From Natronoarchaeum mannanilyticum (GTDB lineage Archaea; Halobacteriota; Halobacteria; Halobacteriales; Natronoarchaeaceae), in NCBI RefSeq assembly GCF_039522665.1, contig NZ_BAAADV010000001.1:1-64000 (forward strand): a stretch of DNA of 64,000 nt, written 5' to 3'. Each line of letters begins with the position of its first letter. Within the stretch, counting starts at the first letter, position 1. Positions 32,620 to 41,566 of the stretch are shown in pieces. Position numbers and translations under genes: made by a program. The notes under the pieces are model-generated. The model made no database searches. It had not been told where the DNA came from and was given only the letters and a program-made list of their open reading frames with translations.

Positions 32620-34056
32620 ATGACACGGGTGATCCACACCGGCGACACCCACATCGGGTACCGGCAGTACCACTCGCCGGAGCGGCGCCGGGACTTTCTC
32701 GCGGCGTTCGAACGGGTCGTCGACGACGCCGTCGAGGCCGATGTCGACGCCGTCGTCCACGCGGGCGACCTGTTCCACGACCGGCGTCCGGAACTGCTCG
32801 ATCTCCAAGGAACCGTCTCGGCGCTGCGGGACCTCGCGGACGCCGGGATCCCGTTCCTCGCGGTCGTCGGCAACCACGAGACCAAGCGCGACGGCCAGTG
32901 GCTCGACCTGTTCGAGGACCTCGGGCTGGCAACTCGGCTGGGCGCCAGTCCCGAGATAATCGGAGAGACCGCGTTCTACGGACTCGACTTCGTCCCCGAG
33001 TCCCGCCGGGACGATCTCGACTACGAGTTCGAGCCGACCGACGCCGACCACCGCGCGCTCGTCAGCCACGGGCTGTTCGAGCCGTTCGCCCACGCCGACT
33101 GGGACACCGAGGAAGTGCTCGCGGAGGCCACCGTCGACTTCGACGCCGTGCTGCTGGGCGACAACCACGCGCCCGGCAAGCGCGAGGTCGAGGACGCGTG
33201 GGTCACCTACTGCGGGTCGACCGAACGGGCAAGCGCCGACGAGCGCGACGATCGGGGGTACAACATCGTCCGGTTCGGCGACGCCGCCGGCGCCGACGCG
33301 GACGCGACGGGCACCGACGCGGTCTCGATCGCCCGCCGCGCGGTCGCCGACACCCGCGAGTTCGCGTTCGTCGACGTCGAACTCGCCGACGGCGAGGGCA
33401 CCGAGCGCGTCCGCGAGCGCGTCCGCGAGTACGACGTCGAGGACGCCGTCGTGATCGTTACTGTCGAGGGCTCGGGCGAGGAGATCACCCCCGCGGCCGT
33501 CGAGGAACTCGCGCTCGAACGCGACGCGCTCGTCGCCCGCGTCAACGACCGTCGGGAGATCGACAGCGAGACCGACGTCAGCGTGAGTTTCGCCGACCCG
33601 GACGACGCCGTCCGCGAGCGCCTGCGCGAGCTGGGACTGAGCCCCGCCGCCCGCGACATCGACGAGGCCGTCCGCGAGAGCAAGGTCGCCGACTCGAACG
33701 TCCGCGAGACCGTCGAGACGCAGATCCGTGAGCGGCTCGACGGCGACGGCCTCGACGCGTTCGAGGGCGTCGAGGACGATGGCACTGCCGACAACGCTGA
33801 CGCCGCCGACAGCGCTGACGCGGAGGCGTCCACCGACGACGAAGGTACGGCTGCGGACGGCCGCGACGTCGCGGATCCGGAGGTCGACGTCACCGACGCT
33901 GCAGACGCCGAGGCGGAGGATGACGATGCCGACATCGCCGACGCCGACGATTCGGACGCCGACGTCACGACCGACTCCGGCGACGAGCCGGACGCCGAAC
34001 CGCCCGCGGAGAGCGCGCAGAACGACTCGCAGGCCTCCATGGAGGAGTACCTGTGA
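32620..34056 (+). CDS. mre11: DNA double-strand break repair protein Mre11
   Basis: A 478-residue manganese-dependent nuclease that with Rad50 processes DNA ends. Metal-site motifs are D9/H11 (HTGDTHIG), D50 (HAGDLFHD), N85/H86 (GNHE) and H150 (VSHGLFEP). The last motif, GHxH in most Mre11, reads G180-D-N-H183, so the first His is Asp. The C-terminal 120 residues are very acidic and probably disordered, ending Q-A-S-M-E-E-Y-L, which resembles a PCNA-interacting peptide. TATA-like GATTTAAGA lies at 32589-32597. Its stop overlaps the rad50 GTG start by 4 bases. Confidence 0.95.
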   Translation: MTRVIHTGDTHIGYRQYHSPERRRDFLAAFERVVDDAVEADVDAVVHAGDLFHDRRPELLDLQGTVSALRDLADAGIPFLAVVGNHETKRDGQWLDLFEDLGLATRLGASPEIIGETAFYGLDFVPESRRDDLDYEFEPTDADHRALVSHGLFEPFAHADWDTEEVLAEATVDFDAVLLGDNHAPGKREVEDAWVTYCGSTERASADERDDRGYNIVRFGDAAGADADATGTDAVSIARRAVADTREFAFVDVELADGEGTERVRERVREYDVEDAVVIVTVEGSGEEITPAAVEELALERDALVARVNDRREIDSETDVSVSFADPDDAVRERLRELGLSPAARDIDEAVRESKVADSNVRETVETQIRERLDGDGLDAFEGVEDDGTADNADAADSADAEASTDDEGTAADGRDVADPEVDVTDAADAEAEDDDADIADADDSDADVTTDSGDEPDAEPPAESAQNDSQASMEEYL

Positions 34057-36767
34057 AGTTCCGCGAGATCCGCCTGGAGAACTTCAAGTGCTACGCCGAC
34101 GCCGAGCTCCGGCTCGACGAGGGCGTCACGGTGATCCACGGCGTCAACGGCAGCGGGAAGTCCTCGCTGCTGGAGGCCTGCTTCTTCGCGCTGTACGGCT
34201 CCAAGGCGCTCGACGACCGGACACTCGACGACGTCATCACGAATGGCGCCGAGGACGCCGAGATCGAGCTCGCCTTCGACCACGGCGGCGAGGCCTACCG
34301 GATCGAGCGCCGCATTCGATTTTCGGGAGAGCGCGCCCAGACCGCCAAGTGCGTTCTCGAAGCGCCCGACGAGACGATCGAGGGCGCCCGCGCGGTGCGG
34401 GGCTACGTCGCCGACCTGCTCCGGATGGACGCCGAGGCGTTCGTCAACTGCGCGTACGTCCGGCAGGGCGAGGTGAACAAGCTGATCCACGCCTCGCCGA
34501 GCGACCGCCAGGACATGATCGACGACCTGCTCCAGCTCGGCAAGTTAGAGGAGTACCGCGAGCGCGCCAGCGAGGCCCGCCTCGCGGTCAAGGACGTGCT
34601 GAGCGAGCTTCGCGGGAACGTCGACGAGATCGACGGCCAGATCGAAGCCAAGGAGGAAAAAGGCCTCCACGAGCGGCTCAACGAGCTCGAAAGCGAGCGC
34701 AACGAGACGACCGCCGAGATCGAGCGGATCGAGGACCAGCTCGACACCGCCCGGGAGACGAAAGAGAGCGCCGAGTCGGTTCTCGAAGAGTTCGAGGAGA
34801 AACGCGAGGAGATCGACGAACTCGCCGAGGACGTCGAGGAGTTAGAGGAGACGATCCGGGAGACAGAGTCCGAGCGCGACCGGCTCAAAGACCGGATCGC
34901 CGAGAAGCGCGAGCGCCGCGACGAGTTGCGCGAGAAGCGCGACGAACTACTCGCGGAAGCGCAAGAGGCCGGCGACCTCGACGCGGACGGCTCGGCGTCC
35001 GGCAGCGATGACGGCGCCGACCTCGCAGAAGCCGTCGAGGACGCCCTCGCCGAGATCCGCGAGACGGACGAACGGCTCCAGGAGGAGCTGAACGACCTGA
35101 GCGGCGAGATCCAGAAACACGCCAGCGAGGCCGAGACCGCCCGCGAGCGCGCCGACGAACTCGAATCGACGGCCGCCGAGAAGCGCGAGGAGGCCGACGA
35201 GCTCGAAGCCGACCTCGACGACGACGAGTCGACGCTGGCCGAACGCCGCGAGAAGCTCGACGAGATCGACGAGGAGATCGAGGCCGCGAAAGACCGCTTC
35301 GAGGACGCGCCGGTCGCGTTCGGCGAGGCCGAGTCGCACCGCGAGGAGCTACGGGAGCGCAAGGACGAGCTCGACGACGAGCTCGGCGACGTGCGCGCCG
35401 AGCTCCGGACCGTCCGCTCGCAGATCGAGGAGGCCGAGGAGCTGCTCGAGGAGGGGAAGTGCCCCGAATGCGGCCAGCCCGTCGAGGACTCGCCACACGT
35501 CGACGCGCTCTCGGACGACCGGGAGCGCCTGTCGGAGCTCGAAGACGAGCGCGACGAGCTGAAAGCGGAGATCGAAGACGTCGAAGCCGATCTCGAAACC
35601 GCGAACGAACTCGTCGAGGCCGAACGCGAGGTCGACCAGCTCCGGGAGAACCGATCGAGCGTCGAGCAGCTGATCGACGAGCGCGAGGACGCCCTGGAAG
35701 ATCGCCGCAAGCGCGTCGAGCGGCTCCGCGGGGAAGCCGACGAGCACGAGGCCGACGCCGAAACCAAGCGGAGCGAGGCCGCCGACGCCGAGGACCGCGC
35801 CGACGAGCGCCGCGAGCGGATCGCCGAGATCAACGCCGAGCGCGGCGACCTCCGCGAGCGCCGCGAGCGCCTCGAATCGCTGGGCGACGCCCTCGACGAG
35901 CTCGACGACGCCGAGGCCGACATCGAGGATCTGCGCGAGAAGCGCGCGGCGAAGGCCGACCTGAACGACGAGCGCCGGCAGCGACTCTCGGAGAAGAAAG
36001 AGCGCAAACGAGCGCTGGAGGACGAGTTCGACGCCGACCGCGTCGAGGAGGCCAGAGCCGAAAAGAAGCGCGCCGCGAACTACGTCGAGCAGGCCGAGTC
36101 GACCCTCGAAGACCTGCGCGAGGAACGGGACGACCTGATCGACCGCATCGGCGGCGTCCGGAACGAACTCGACGAGTTAGAGTCGCTCCGGGAACGCCGC
36201 GAGCGCCTCGTCGAGCGGCGCGACGCGCTGGACTCGCTGTACGAGGAGGCAGAGCAGCTCCAGGAGACCTACGGCGACCTGCGCGCCGAGCTACGCCAGC
36301 GCAACGTCGAAACCTTAGAGCGGATGCTCAACGAGACGTTCGATCTGGTGTACCAGAACGACTCGTACTCCCACATCGAGCTCGACGGCGAGTACGAGCT
36401 GACGGTGTACCAGAAGGACGGCGAACCGCTCGATCCCGAGCAGCTCTCGGGCGGCGAGCGCGCGCTGTTCAACCTCAGCCTGCGCTGCGCGATCTACCGG
36501 CTGCTCGCCGAGGGGATCGACGGCGCGGCGCCGATGCCGCCGCTGATCCTCGACGAGCCGACCGTGTTCCTCGACTCGGGGCACGTCGCCCAGCTCGTCG
36601 AGCTCGTCGGGTCGATGCGGGATCTGGGCGTCGAGCAGATCGTCGTCGTCAGCCACGACGAGGAGCTGGTCGGCGCGGCCGACGCCGTCGTCCACGTCCG
36701 CAAGGATCCGACGACGAACCGCTCGACCGTCGAGCGCGGCGAAGCGCCCGCGCTGCTGGCGGAGTAG
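34053..36767 (+). CDS. rad50: DNA double-strand break repair ATPase Rad50
   Basis: A 904-residue SMC-like ATPase. Walker A is HGVNGSGKSSLLEA (about residues 29-42). Two long coiled-coil arms (about 180-450 and 490-730) meet at a zinc hook CPEC (C470, C473), which dimerises Rad50 through zinc. The C-terminal half has signature LSGGERALFNLSL (798-810) and Walker B/D-loop LILDEPTVFLDS. The start is GTG at 34053, overlapping the mre11 stop (GTGA), implying coupled translation. A 35-bp tandem duplication spans its 3' end. Confidence 0.97.
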   Translation: MKFREIRLENFKCYADAELRLDEGVTVIHGVNGSGKSSLLEACFFALYGSKALDDRTLDDVITNGAEDAEIELAFDHGGEAYRIERRIRFSGERAQTAKCVLEAPDETIEGARAVRGYVADLLRMDAEAFVNCAYVRQGEVNKLIHASPSDRQDMIDDLLQLGKLEEYRERASEARLAVKDVLSELRGNVDEIDGQIEAKEEKGLHERLNELESERNETTAEIERIEDQLDTARETKESAESVLEEFEEKREEIDELAEDVEELEETIRETESERDRLKDRIAEKRERRDELREKRDELLAEAQEAGDLDADGSASGSDDGADLAEAVEDALAEIRETDERLQEELNDLSGEIQKHASEAETARERADELESTAAEKREEADELEADLDDDESTLAERREKLDEIDEEIEAAKDRFEDAPVAFGEAESHREELRERKDELDDELGDVRAELRTVRSQIEEAEELLEEGKCPECGQPVEDSPHVDALSDDRERLSELEDERDELKAEIEDVEADLETANELVEAEREVDQLRENRSSVEQLIDEREDALEDRRKRVERLRGEADEHEADAETKRSEAADAEDRADERRERIAEINAERGDLRERRERLESLGDALDELDDAEADIEDLREKRAAKADLNDERRQRLSEKKERKRALEDEFDADRVEEARAEKKRAANYVEQAESTLEDLREERDDLIDRIGGVRNELDELESLRERRERLVERRDALDSLYEEAEQLQETYGDLRAELRQRNVETLERMLNETFDLVYQNDSYSHIELDGEYELTVYQKDGEPLDPEQLSGGERALFNLSLRCAIYRLLAEGIDGAAPMPPLILDEPTVFLDSGHVAQLVELVGSMRDLGVEQIVVVSHDEELVGAADAVVHVRKDPTTNRSTVERGEAPALLAE

Positions 36768-36815
36768 CGTCCGGAGAAGCGCCCGCGCTGGACGCGGAGT
36801 AGCGTCCGGAGAAGC
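36741..36815. repeat. 35-bp tandem duplication across the rad50 stop
   Basis: GAAGCGCCCGCGCTG...GGCGGAGTAGCGTCCG occurs at 36741-36775 and again with slight changes at 36776-36810, then the start of a third copy (GAAGC). The rad50 stop codon (36765-36767) is in the first copy, so the second adds a non-coding replica of the last 8 codons and the stop. Confidence 0.8.
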
Positions 36816-36831
36816 CGCGACCGCCGTTTTA

Positions 36832-37254
36832 CTACTCGCGCAACGTCGCTATCGCCGTCTGCGCCGCCTCCGTGGCGTCGTAGCCGCGTTCCCCGGCGAC
36901 CGTCGCCTCCTCGATCAATCCGGCGGCGCGGAGCTCGGCGAGCCGGCCGTGGAGGTCGCTCTCGCACTGGTCGTACGCGCCGAGCATATCCCGGATCGCG
37001 ACCGGGCCGCGGTCGACGAGATCGGCGAGCAGCCCGATGCCGGCGTCGTCGTGGACGGCCGAGACGACGCGCCGCACCGGCTCGGAGACGCCGGCTGCGG
37101 CAGTCTCGAGGGGCTCCTCGCCGTCGACCGGTTCGATCCGGTCGTTCTCGACGTACTGCTCGCCTCCCGTCTCGGGATCGCGGACCAGACTGCTGTCGGT
37201 CGATTCTTTGAGGAGTACGTAGCGCTTGCCGGACTCGTCGCAGACCGTTCGCAT
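36832..37254 (-). CDS. winged-helix-like protein found beside rad50
   Basis: A 140-residue protein. The N-terminal part (residues 1-50) is a beta-rich segment with RTVCDESGKRYVLLKES and a GGEQYVENDRIEPVDG turn. The C-terminal part (about 60-140) is a winged helix: VVSAVHDDAGIGLLADLVDR, IRDMLGAYDQCESDLHGRLAELRAAGLIEE. I believe haloarchaeal genomes often carry this family (DUF7346-like) after rad50, but cannot verify it here. ATG 37254 was preferred over 37311. It converges on rad50 with a 64-base gap. Confidence 0.7.
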   Translation of the reverse strand: MRTVCDESGKRYVLLKESTDSSLVRDPETGGEQYVENDRIEPVDGEEPLETAAAGVSEPVRRVVSAVHDDAGIGLLADLVDRGPVAIRDMLGAYDQCESDLHGRLAELRAAGLIEEATVAGERGYDATEAAQTAIATLRE

Positions 37255-37356
37255 CGGTCGACGGTTGGGCTCCAGTCCGGTTAGGCCCACCGGTGTCGCG
37301 CTGTGGAGCACGCCGAAAATGTCGCGCTACGGGGGCCTCGTCGCCGGCGTCGCGGG

Positions 37357-37683
37357 CTACTCGTACTCGTAGCGCCGGTAGATTCGATACGCGTGGAGAC
37401 CGCCCAGCAGACCGACCAGAATCAGCCCGCCGCCGAGCTGGAGCCGGCCGCGGAAGATGATGTACATGACGCCGAGGCTGGCCGCGAGAATAGCGAGGTT
37501 CAGCAGCACGACGACGCTCCAGAACATCTTCTGGAGCTCCTCGGAGGCTTCCGACGCCGGCGGCGGTTCGGGCGCTTGCGGAATCTCCGGGGGAAGCGTC
37601 GATTCGGAATCGACGACGTCGAAGTCCAGTTCCTCCTCCGGAGCAACCTCGTCCGGTTCCTCGTCGGCCGGTTCGTCGAACAC
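37357..37683 (-). CDS. small haloarchaeal membrane protein
   Basis: A 108-residue protein. The first 45 residues are acidic and Pro-rich (DEPADEEPDEVAPEEELDFD, then PPEIPQAPEPPPASE) and likely disordered. Two membrane helices follow (about 53-75 and 82-101), ending in YRIYRRYEYE. No enzyme motif. I suspect a DUF7322-like family but cannot check. It shares direction with its two neighbours and may be in one transcript. Confidence 0.65.
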   Translation of the reverse strand: MFDEPADEEPDEVAPEEELDFDVVDSESTLPPEIPQAPEPPPASEASEELQKMFWSVVVLLNLAILAASLGVMYIIFRGRLQLGGGLILVGLLGGLHAYRIYRRYEYE

Positions 37684-37787
37684 TATCGCGGTACTTCGAG
37701 GCCGAGCACAAAAAGCGTCCCGTAACGCCGAGCGGCGGAGAAGCCGCCCGGCAGAAGAGGATAGAGGAGCGGGCGGGGATCAGGCCG

Positions 37788-37967
37788 TTACACTTGCTCG
37801 GCGAGCGAGAGTGTGACGGACGCCTCCACCCACGCGAGCGGGTTCTGCGCGTCGAAGAACACCGTCCCGTCGTCGGTCTCGTAGCGCTCGACGCTCTCGG
37901 CGCCCCGCGGCTGCGTCGCTCCGGTCGTCGCGCTGTCCCACTGGCCGGCTTCCGGGTGGTCGGACAT
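37788..37967 (-). CDS. 59-residue haloarchaeal protein
   Basis: A short soluble acidic protein, MSDHPEAGQW...SVERYETDDGTVFFDAQNPLAWVEASVTLSLAEQV, with a predicted beta-hairpin around the central TDDGTVFFDA. ATG 37967 was chosen over the in-frame 38027 because the conserved part starts there. It may belong to the DUF7331-type small proteins, but this is uncertain. No function can be proposed. Confidence 0.6.
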   Translation of the reverse strand: MSDHPEAGQWDSATTGATQPRGAESVERYETDDGTVFFDAQNPLAWVEASVTLSLAEQV

Positions 37968-38073
37968 TTGCGTCACCTCTGGGGCTTGGTATGTAGTACC
38001 ACAATATATGCTTTGTTGCCGTGCCACCGAACCGGCCAGCGCTTTAGTATCAGAAATTCCTAGTGGGCTCGAA

Positions 38074-39150
38074 ATGTCAGAGCGCCCAATCGACAGGCGA
38101 CGGGTTCTGGCGCTGGGCGGCGCCGCGCTGACGACCGCTCTCGCCGGCTGTGGGTCGAGGACCGAGGCCGAACAGCCCCAGCACCCCGAGCAGGCAGATC
38201 AAGCGTCGACCGAGAGCCCCTACGCAGCGGTGTACCGGGACGTCGCAGACGCCGTCGCGCTGATCCGAGCGCCCGGCGGACAGGGGTCGGGATTCGCGTA
38301 CGACGAGCACCACGTGGTCACGAACGCTCACGTCGTCGGGACGGCCGACGCCGTCGACGTGCAGTTCCGGGACGGGCAGTGGCGTTCGGGCGAGGTGGTC
38401 GGCGTCGATCCGCACAGCGACCTGGCCGCGGTCGCGCTCGACGACCTCCCCGACGGCGTCGAGCCGCTCGCACTGGCCGAGGAGCCCGCGGTCGTCGGCC
38501 GGGAGGTCGTCGCGATCGGCAGTCCCTACTCGCTCGACGGAACCGTCACGACCGGGATCGTCAGCGGCGTCGACCGCTCGATTCCGGCGCCGACCGGGTT
38601 CCGGATTCCCGACGGCATCCAGACCGACGCCGCGGTGAACCCGGGCAACAGCGGCGGTCCGCTGGTGTCGCTGGACGGCGGCGTGCTCGCGGTGATCAAC
38701 TCGGGCGGCGGCGACAACATCGCCTTCGGCATCTCGGCGCCGCTCGCGCGCCGGGTCGTCCCCGAGCTGATCGAGTCGGGGAACTATCGACACCCGTACC
38801 TCGGCGTCGCGCTCACCCCGGTCACGCCGGCCGTCGCCGCGGCGAACGACCTCGACGAAGCTCGGGGGATTCTCGTAGTGGACGTCGCGCCGGGCGGGCC
38901 CGCCGCGGAGCGGCTCCGACCGGCGACCGGGTCGGCGGCCGTCGACGGCGCCCGCGTGCGGACGGATGGCGACGTGCTGGTCGAGATCGATGCCACCGAG
39001 GTCGTGACCACCGAGGACCTCGGAAGCTACCTCGCGCTAAACGCCGCTCCCGGCGATACGGTCGAGTGCCGGGTCCTGCGCGACGGAACCGAACGGACCG
39101 TCGAGGTCGAACTCGGCGTCCGCCCGGGACGGCCGTCCGACGCCGTGTGA
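38074..39150 (+). CDS. HtrA/DegP-like serine protease, Tat lipoprotein
   Basis: A 358-residue S1C protease for protein quality control outside the membrane. The signal has twin arginines (DRRRVLALGG) and a lipobox ALAGC (Cys at about 26), so it is a Tat-exported lipoprotein. The protease domain (about 45-245) has triad His in TNAHVV, Asp in PHSDLAAV and Ser in NPGNSGGPL. One PDZ domain follows (about 255-350, LGVALTPVTPAVA...PGGPAAERL, GDVLVEID). ATG 38074 gives the Tat motif near the N-terminus. TatA is encoded at 8366. Confidence 0.93.
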   Translation: MSERPIDRRRVLALGGAALTTALAGCGSRTEAEQPQHPEQADQASTESPYAAVYRDVADAVALIRAPGGQGSGFAYDEHHVVTNAHVVGTADAVDVQFRDGQWRSGEVVGVDPHSDLAAVALDDLPDGVEPLALAEEPAVVGREVVAIGSPYSLDGTVTTGIVSGVDRSIPAPTGFRIPDGIQTDAAVNPGNSGGPLVSLDGGVLAVINSGGGDNIAFGISAPLARRVVPELIESGNYRHPYLGVALTPVTPAVAAANDLDEARGILVVDVAPGGPAAERLRPATGSAAVDGARVRTDGDVLVEIDATEVVTTEDLGSYLALNAAPGDTVECRVLRDGTERTVEVELGVRPGRPSDAV

Positions 39151-39255
39151 TCGATACGGCGCGTCCGCTGTCGCCGCCGCTACTCCCGCAAGTCCCCCGG
39201 CCTCCGCGACGACGACCGAACGTACACTTTTGCCCGCTCGGTATCAACTGCCACC

Positions 39256-40119
39256 ATGGCACGGAGGAGCGTGCTGTTCACGCCGGGGGACCGCCCGTCG
39301 ATGCTCAGGAAGGCGCCGGCGTCGGGCGCCGACGCCGTCGTGTTCGATCTCGAAGACGCCGTCGCGCCCGATCGGAAAGACGAGGCCCGCGACGCCGTCG
39401 CCGAAACGCTCGCGGATCCCGAGTTCGATCCGGCGTGCGAGGTCTGCGTCCGCGTGAACCCGCTCCCCGACGGTCGAGCCGATCTGGACGCCGTCCTCGA
39501 CGGGGAAAGCGCGGCGTCGATCGACGCGCTCGTCCTGCCGAAGGCGTCGGGCGCCGCGTCGGTGACCGATCTCGCCGCGGCCGCCGTCGATCGCGGGCGC
39601 GACCTGCCGGTGCTGGCGCTCGTCGAAACCGCAGCCGGCGTCCTCGCCGCCCCTCAAATCGCCGCCGCCGACCCGACGGACGCGCTGATCTTCGGCGCCG
39701 AGGATCTGGCGGCCGACCTCGGCGCTACTCGAACCGAGGAGGGGACGGAGGTACTGTACGCCCGCGAGCGCGTGGTCGTGGCGGCGCGAGCCGCCGGCGT
39801 CGACGCGATCGACACGCTCTACACGACGATCGACGACGAACGGGGGCTGCGCGAGGACGCCGCCGTCGCCCGGCAACTCGGGTTCGACGGGAAGCTGGCG
39901 ATCCATCCCGTCCAGGTGGGGACGATCCACGACGCGATGACGCCGGACCCCGACCGCATCGAGTGGGCCAGGCGGATTCTGGACGAACGTCCGGACGACG
40001 CCGACGCGCCCGGCGCGTTCGAGGTCGACGGCGAGATGATCGACGCGCCGCTGCTCCGACAGGCCGAGCGCGCGCTGGAACGCGCTCCCGACGAGTATCT
40101 CGACGGCGGCGATCGATAG
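39256..40119 (+). CDS. HpcH/HpaI-CitE family CoA ester lyase
   Basis: A 287-residue TIM-barrel lyase of the citrate lyase beta/malyl-CoA lyase family. Motifs are RRSVLFTPGDRPSMLRKA, ADAVVFDLEDAVAPDRKDEAR with metal-binding acidic residues, VLPKASG, VLALVETAAGVL and LIFGAEDLAADLGA. The C-terminal segment GFDGKLAIHPVQVGTIHDA is also typical. Haloarchaeal members act in the methylaspartate cycle or on malyl-CoA type substrates. The exact substrate cannot be told from sequence. It lies upstream of gdhB with a separate promoter between. Confidence 0.88.
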   Translation: MARRSVLFTPGDRPSMLRKAPASGADAVVFDLEDAVAPDRKDEARDAVAETLADPEFDPACEVCVRVNPLPDGRADLDAVLDGESAASIDALVLPKASGAASVTDLAAAAVDRGRDLPVLALVETAAGVLAAPQIAAADPTDALIFGAEDLAADLGATRTEEGTEVLYARERVVVAARAAGVDAIDTLYTTIDDERGLREDAAVARQLGFDGKLAIHPVQVGTIHDAMTPDPDRIEWARRILDERPDDADAPGAFEVDGEMIDAPLLRQAERALERAPDEYLDGGDR

Positions 40120-40181
40120 GGTTCAGATCGCCCCTCGGTGCCGATCGCTGGAAGTGTATAACCGAGACTTAGATCTTTGAA

Positions 40182-40220
40182 TATACATATATCATAATAC
40201 CCTCTTTGGGTATACATATA
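40182..40220 (+). promoter_or_regulatory. gdhB promoter region with direct and inverted repeats
   Basis: TATACATATA occurs twice (40182-40191 and 40211-40220, 29 bases apart), with an inverted repeat ATACCC-TCTTT-GGGTAT (40197-40213) between and overlapping. ATG 40279 is about 60 bases beyond, so there may be a leader, or an additional box (CTCTTAACC, 40249-40257) may be used. The AT content of this block is far above its surroundings. Confidence 0.55.
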
Positions 40221-40278
40221 CTATCAAGGAGCATTGAATACCGCTACTCTTAACCCTCACCTCCGATCATTCCGACGT

Positions 40279-41535
40279 ATGGCAGAGGAAGTCAACCCGT
40301 TCGAGAGCCTACAAGAACAGATCGACGAGGCCGCGGAGTACCTCGACGTCGGCGACGACGTGATCGAGCGTCTCAAGCACCCCGAGCGCGTGCTGGAGAC
40401 GAACCTGTCCGTCGAGATGGACGACGGCACCATCGAGGTGTTCAAGGCGTTCCGCTCGCAGTTCAACGGCGATCGAGGCCCCTACAAGGGCGGCATCCGC
40501 TACCACCCGCAGGTCTCCCGCGACGAGGTACGCGCCCTGTCGGGCTGGATGGTCTACAAGACCGCGACGGTCGGGATCCCGCTGGGCGGCGGCAAGGGCG
40601 GCATCATCATCGACCCCGACGAGTACTCCGAGAGCGAGCTCGAGCGCATCACCCGCGCCTTCGCCGAGGAGATCACGCCCCTGATCGGCGAGGACAAGGA
40701 CGTCCCCGCGCCCGACGTCAACACGGGCCAGCGGGAGATGAACTGGATCAAGGACACGTACGAGACCCTCGAAAACACGACCGAGCCCGGCGTCATCACG
40801 GGCAAGGACATCTCCAGCGGCGGCAGCGCGGGCCGCGTCGAGGCGACCGGCCGATCGACGGTCATCGCTGCCCGCGAGGCGTTCGACTACCTCGACAAGG
40901 ACGTCGAGGGTGCCACCGTCGCCGTGCAGGGGTACGGAAACGCCGGCTGGATCACGGCGAAGCTCATCGACGAGATGGGCGCCGACGTCGTCGCCGTCTC
41001 CGACTCCAGCGGCGGCATCTACAACGCCGACGGGTTCGACCCCGTCGACGCCAAGCAGCACAAGCGCGAGACCGGCAGCGTCGTCGGCTACAGCGAGGCC
41101 GACGAGGAGCTCAGTAACGAGGAGCTGCTGACGCTCGACGTCGACCTGCTGGTCCCCGCCGCGCTGGAGAACGCCATCGACGAGGAGCTGGCTCACGACA
41201 TTCAGGCCGACGTGATCTCCGAGGCCGCCAACGGGCCGATCACGCCCGAGGGCGACGACGTTCTCGAGGACAAAGACGTGCTGGTCGTCCCCGACATCCT
41301 CGCGAACGCGGGCGGCGTCACCGTCTCGTACTTCGAGTGGGTCCAAAATCGCCAGCGCTTCTACTGGGACGAGGAGCGCGTCAACGAGGAACTCGAGGAC
41401 ATCATCGTCGAGCAGTTCGACACCCTCGTCGACGCCTACGAGGAACACGACCTGCCGAGCCTGCGCGTCGCTGCCTACGTCGTCGCGATCCAGCGCGTCG
41501 TCGACTCCTACGAGCAGTCCGGCAACTGGCCCTGA
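40279..41535 (+). CDS. gdhB: glutamate dehydrogenase
   Basis: A 418-residue hexameric-type glutamate dehydrogenase that interconverts glutamate and 2-oxoglutarate plus ammonia. Motifs are YKGGIRYHP, the catalytic [11 protein letters not shown] (Lys), [14 protein letters not shown] with the catalytic Asp, the Rossmann [11 protein letters not shown], and the C-terminal [18 protein letters not shown] 40279 begins [14 protein letters not shown], typical of haloarchaeal enzymes. NAD versus NADP use is not decidable here. The promoter block upstream suggests regulation. Confidence 0.95.
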   Translation: MAEEVNPFESLQEQIDEAAEYLDVGDDVIERLKHPERVLETNLSVEMDDGTIEVFKAFRSQFNGDRGPYKGGIRYHPQVSRDEVRALSGWMVYKTATVGIPLGGGKGGIIIDPDEYSESELERITRAFAEEITPLIGEDKDVPAPDVNTGQREMNWIKDTYETLENTTEPGVITGKDISSGGSAGRVEATGRSTVIAAREAFDYLDKDVEGATVAVQGYGNAGWITAKLIDEMGADVVAVSDSSGGIYNADGFDPVDAKQHKRETGSVVGYSEADEELSNEELLTLDVDLLVPAALENAIDEELAHDIQADVISEAANGPITPEGDDVLEDKDVLVVPDILANAGGVTVSYFEWVQNRQRFYWDEERVNEELEDIIVEQFDTLVDAYEEHDLPSLRVAAYVVAIQRVVDSYEQSGNWP

Positions 41536-41549
41536 GCTGGGCTCTCGAC

Positions 41550-41566
41550 CGGCACTCCCTTTTTTA
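41550..41566 (+). terminator. T-rich tract after gdhB
   Basis: CTCCCTTTTTTATTG at 41555-41569 contains a T6 run, starting 20 bases after the gdhB stop. It overlaps the end of the convergent CBS/ParB-like gene. Confidence 0.45.

Noticed and set aside
32556-33731. Arg-rich plus-strand frame overlapping mre11
   Set aside because: Frame-shifted shadow of mre11; composition unlike a real haloarchaeal protein.
37303-37725. Plus-strand frame opposite the small membrane protein at 37357
   Set aside because: The minus-strand frame has clear membrane helices and acidic halophilic composition; the plus frame does not.
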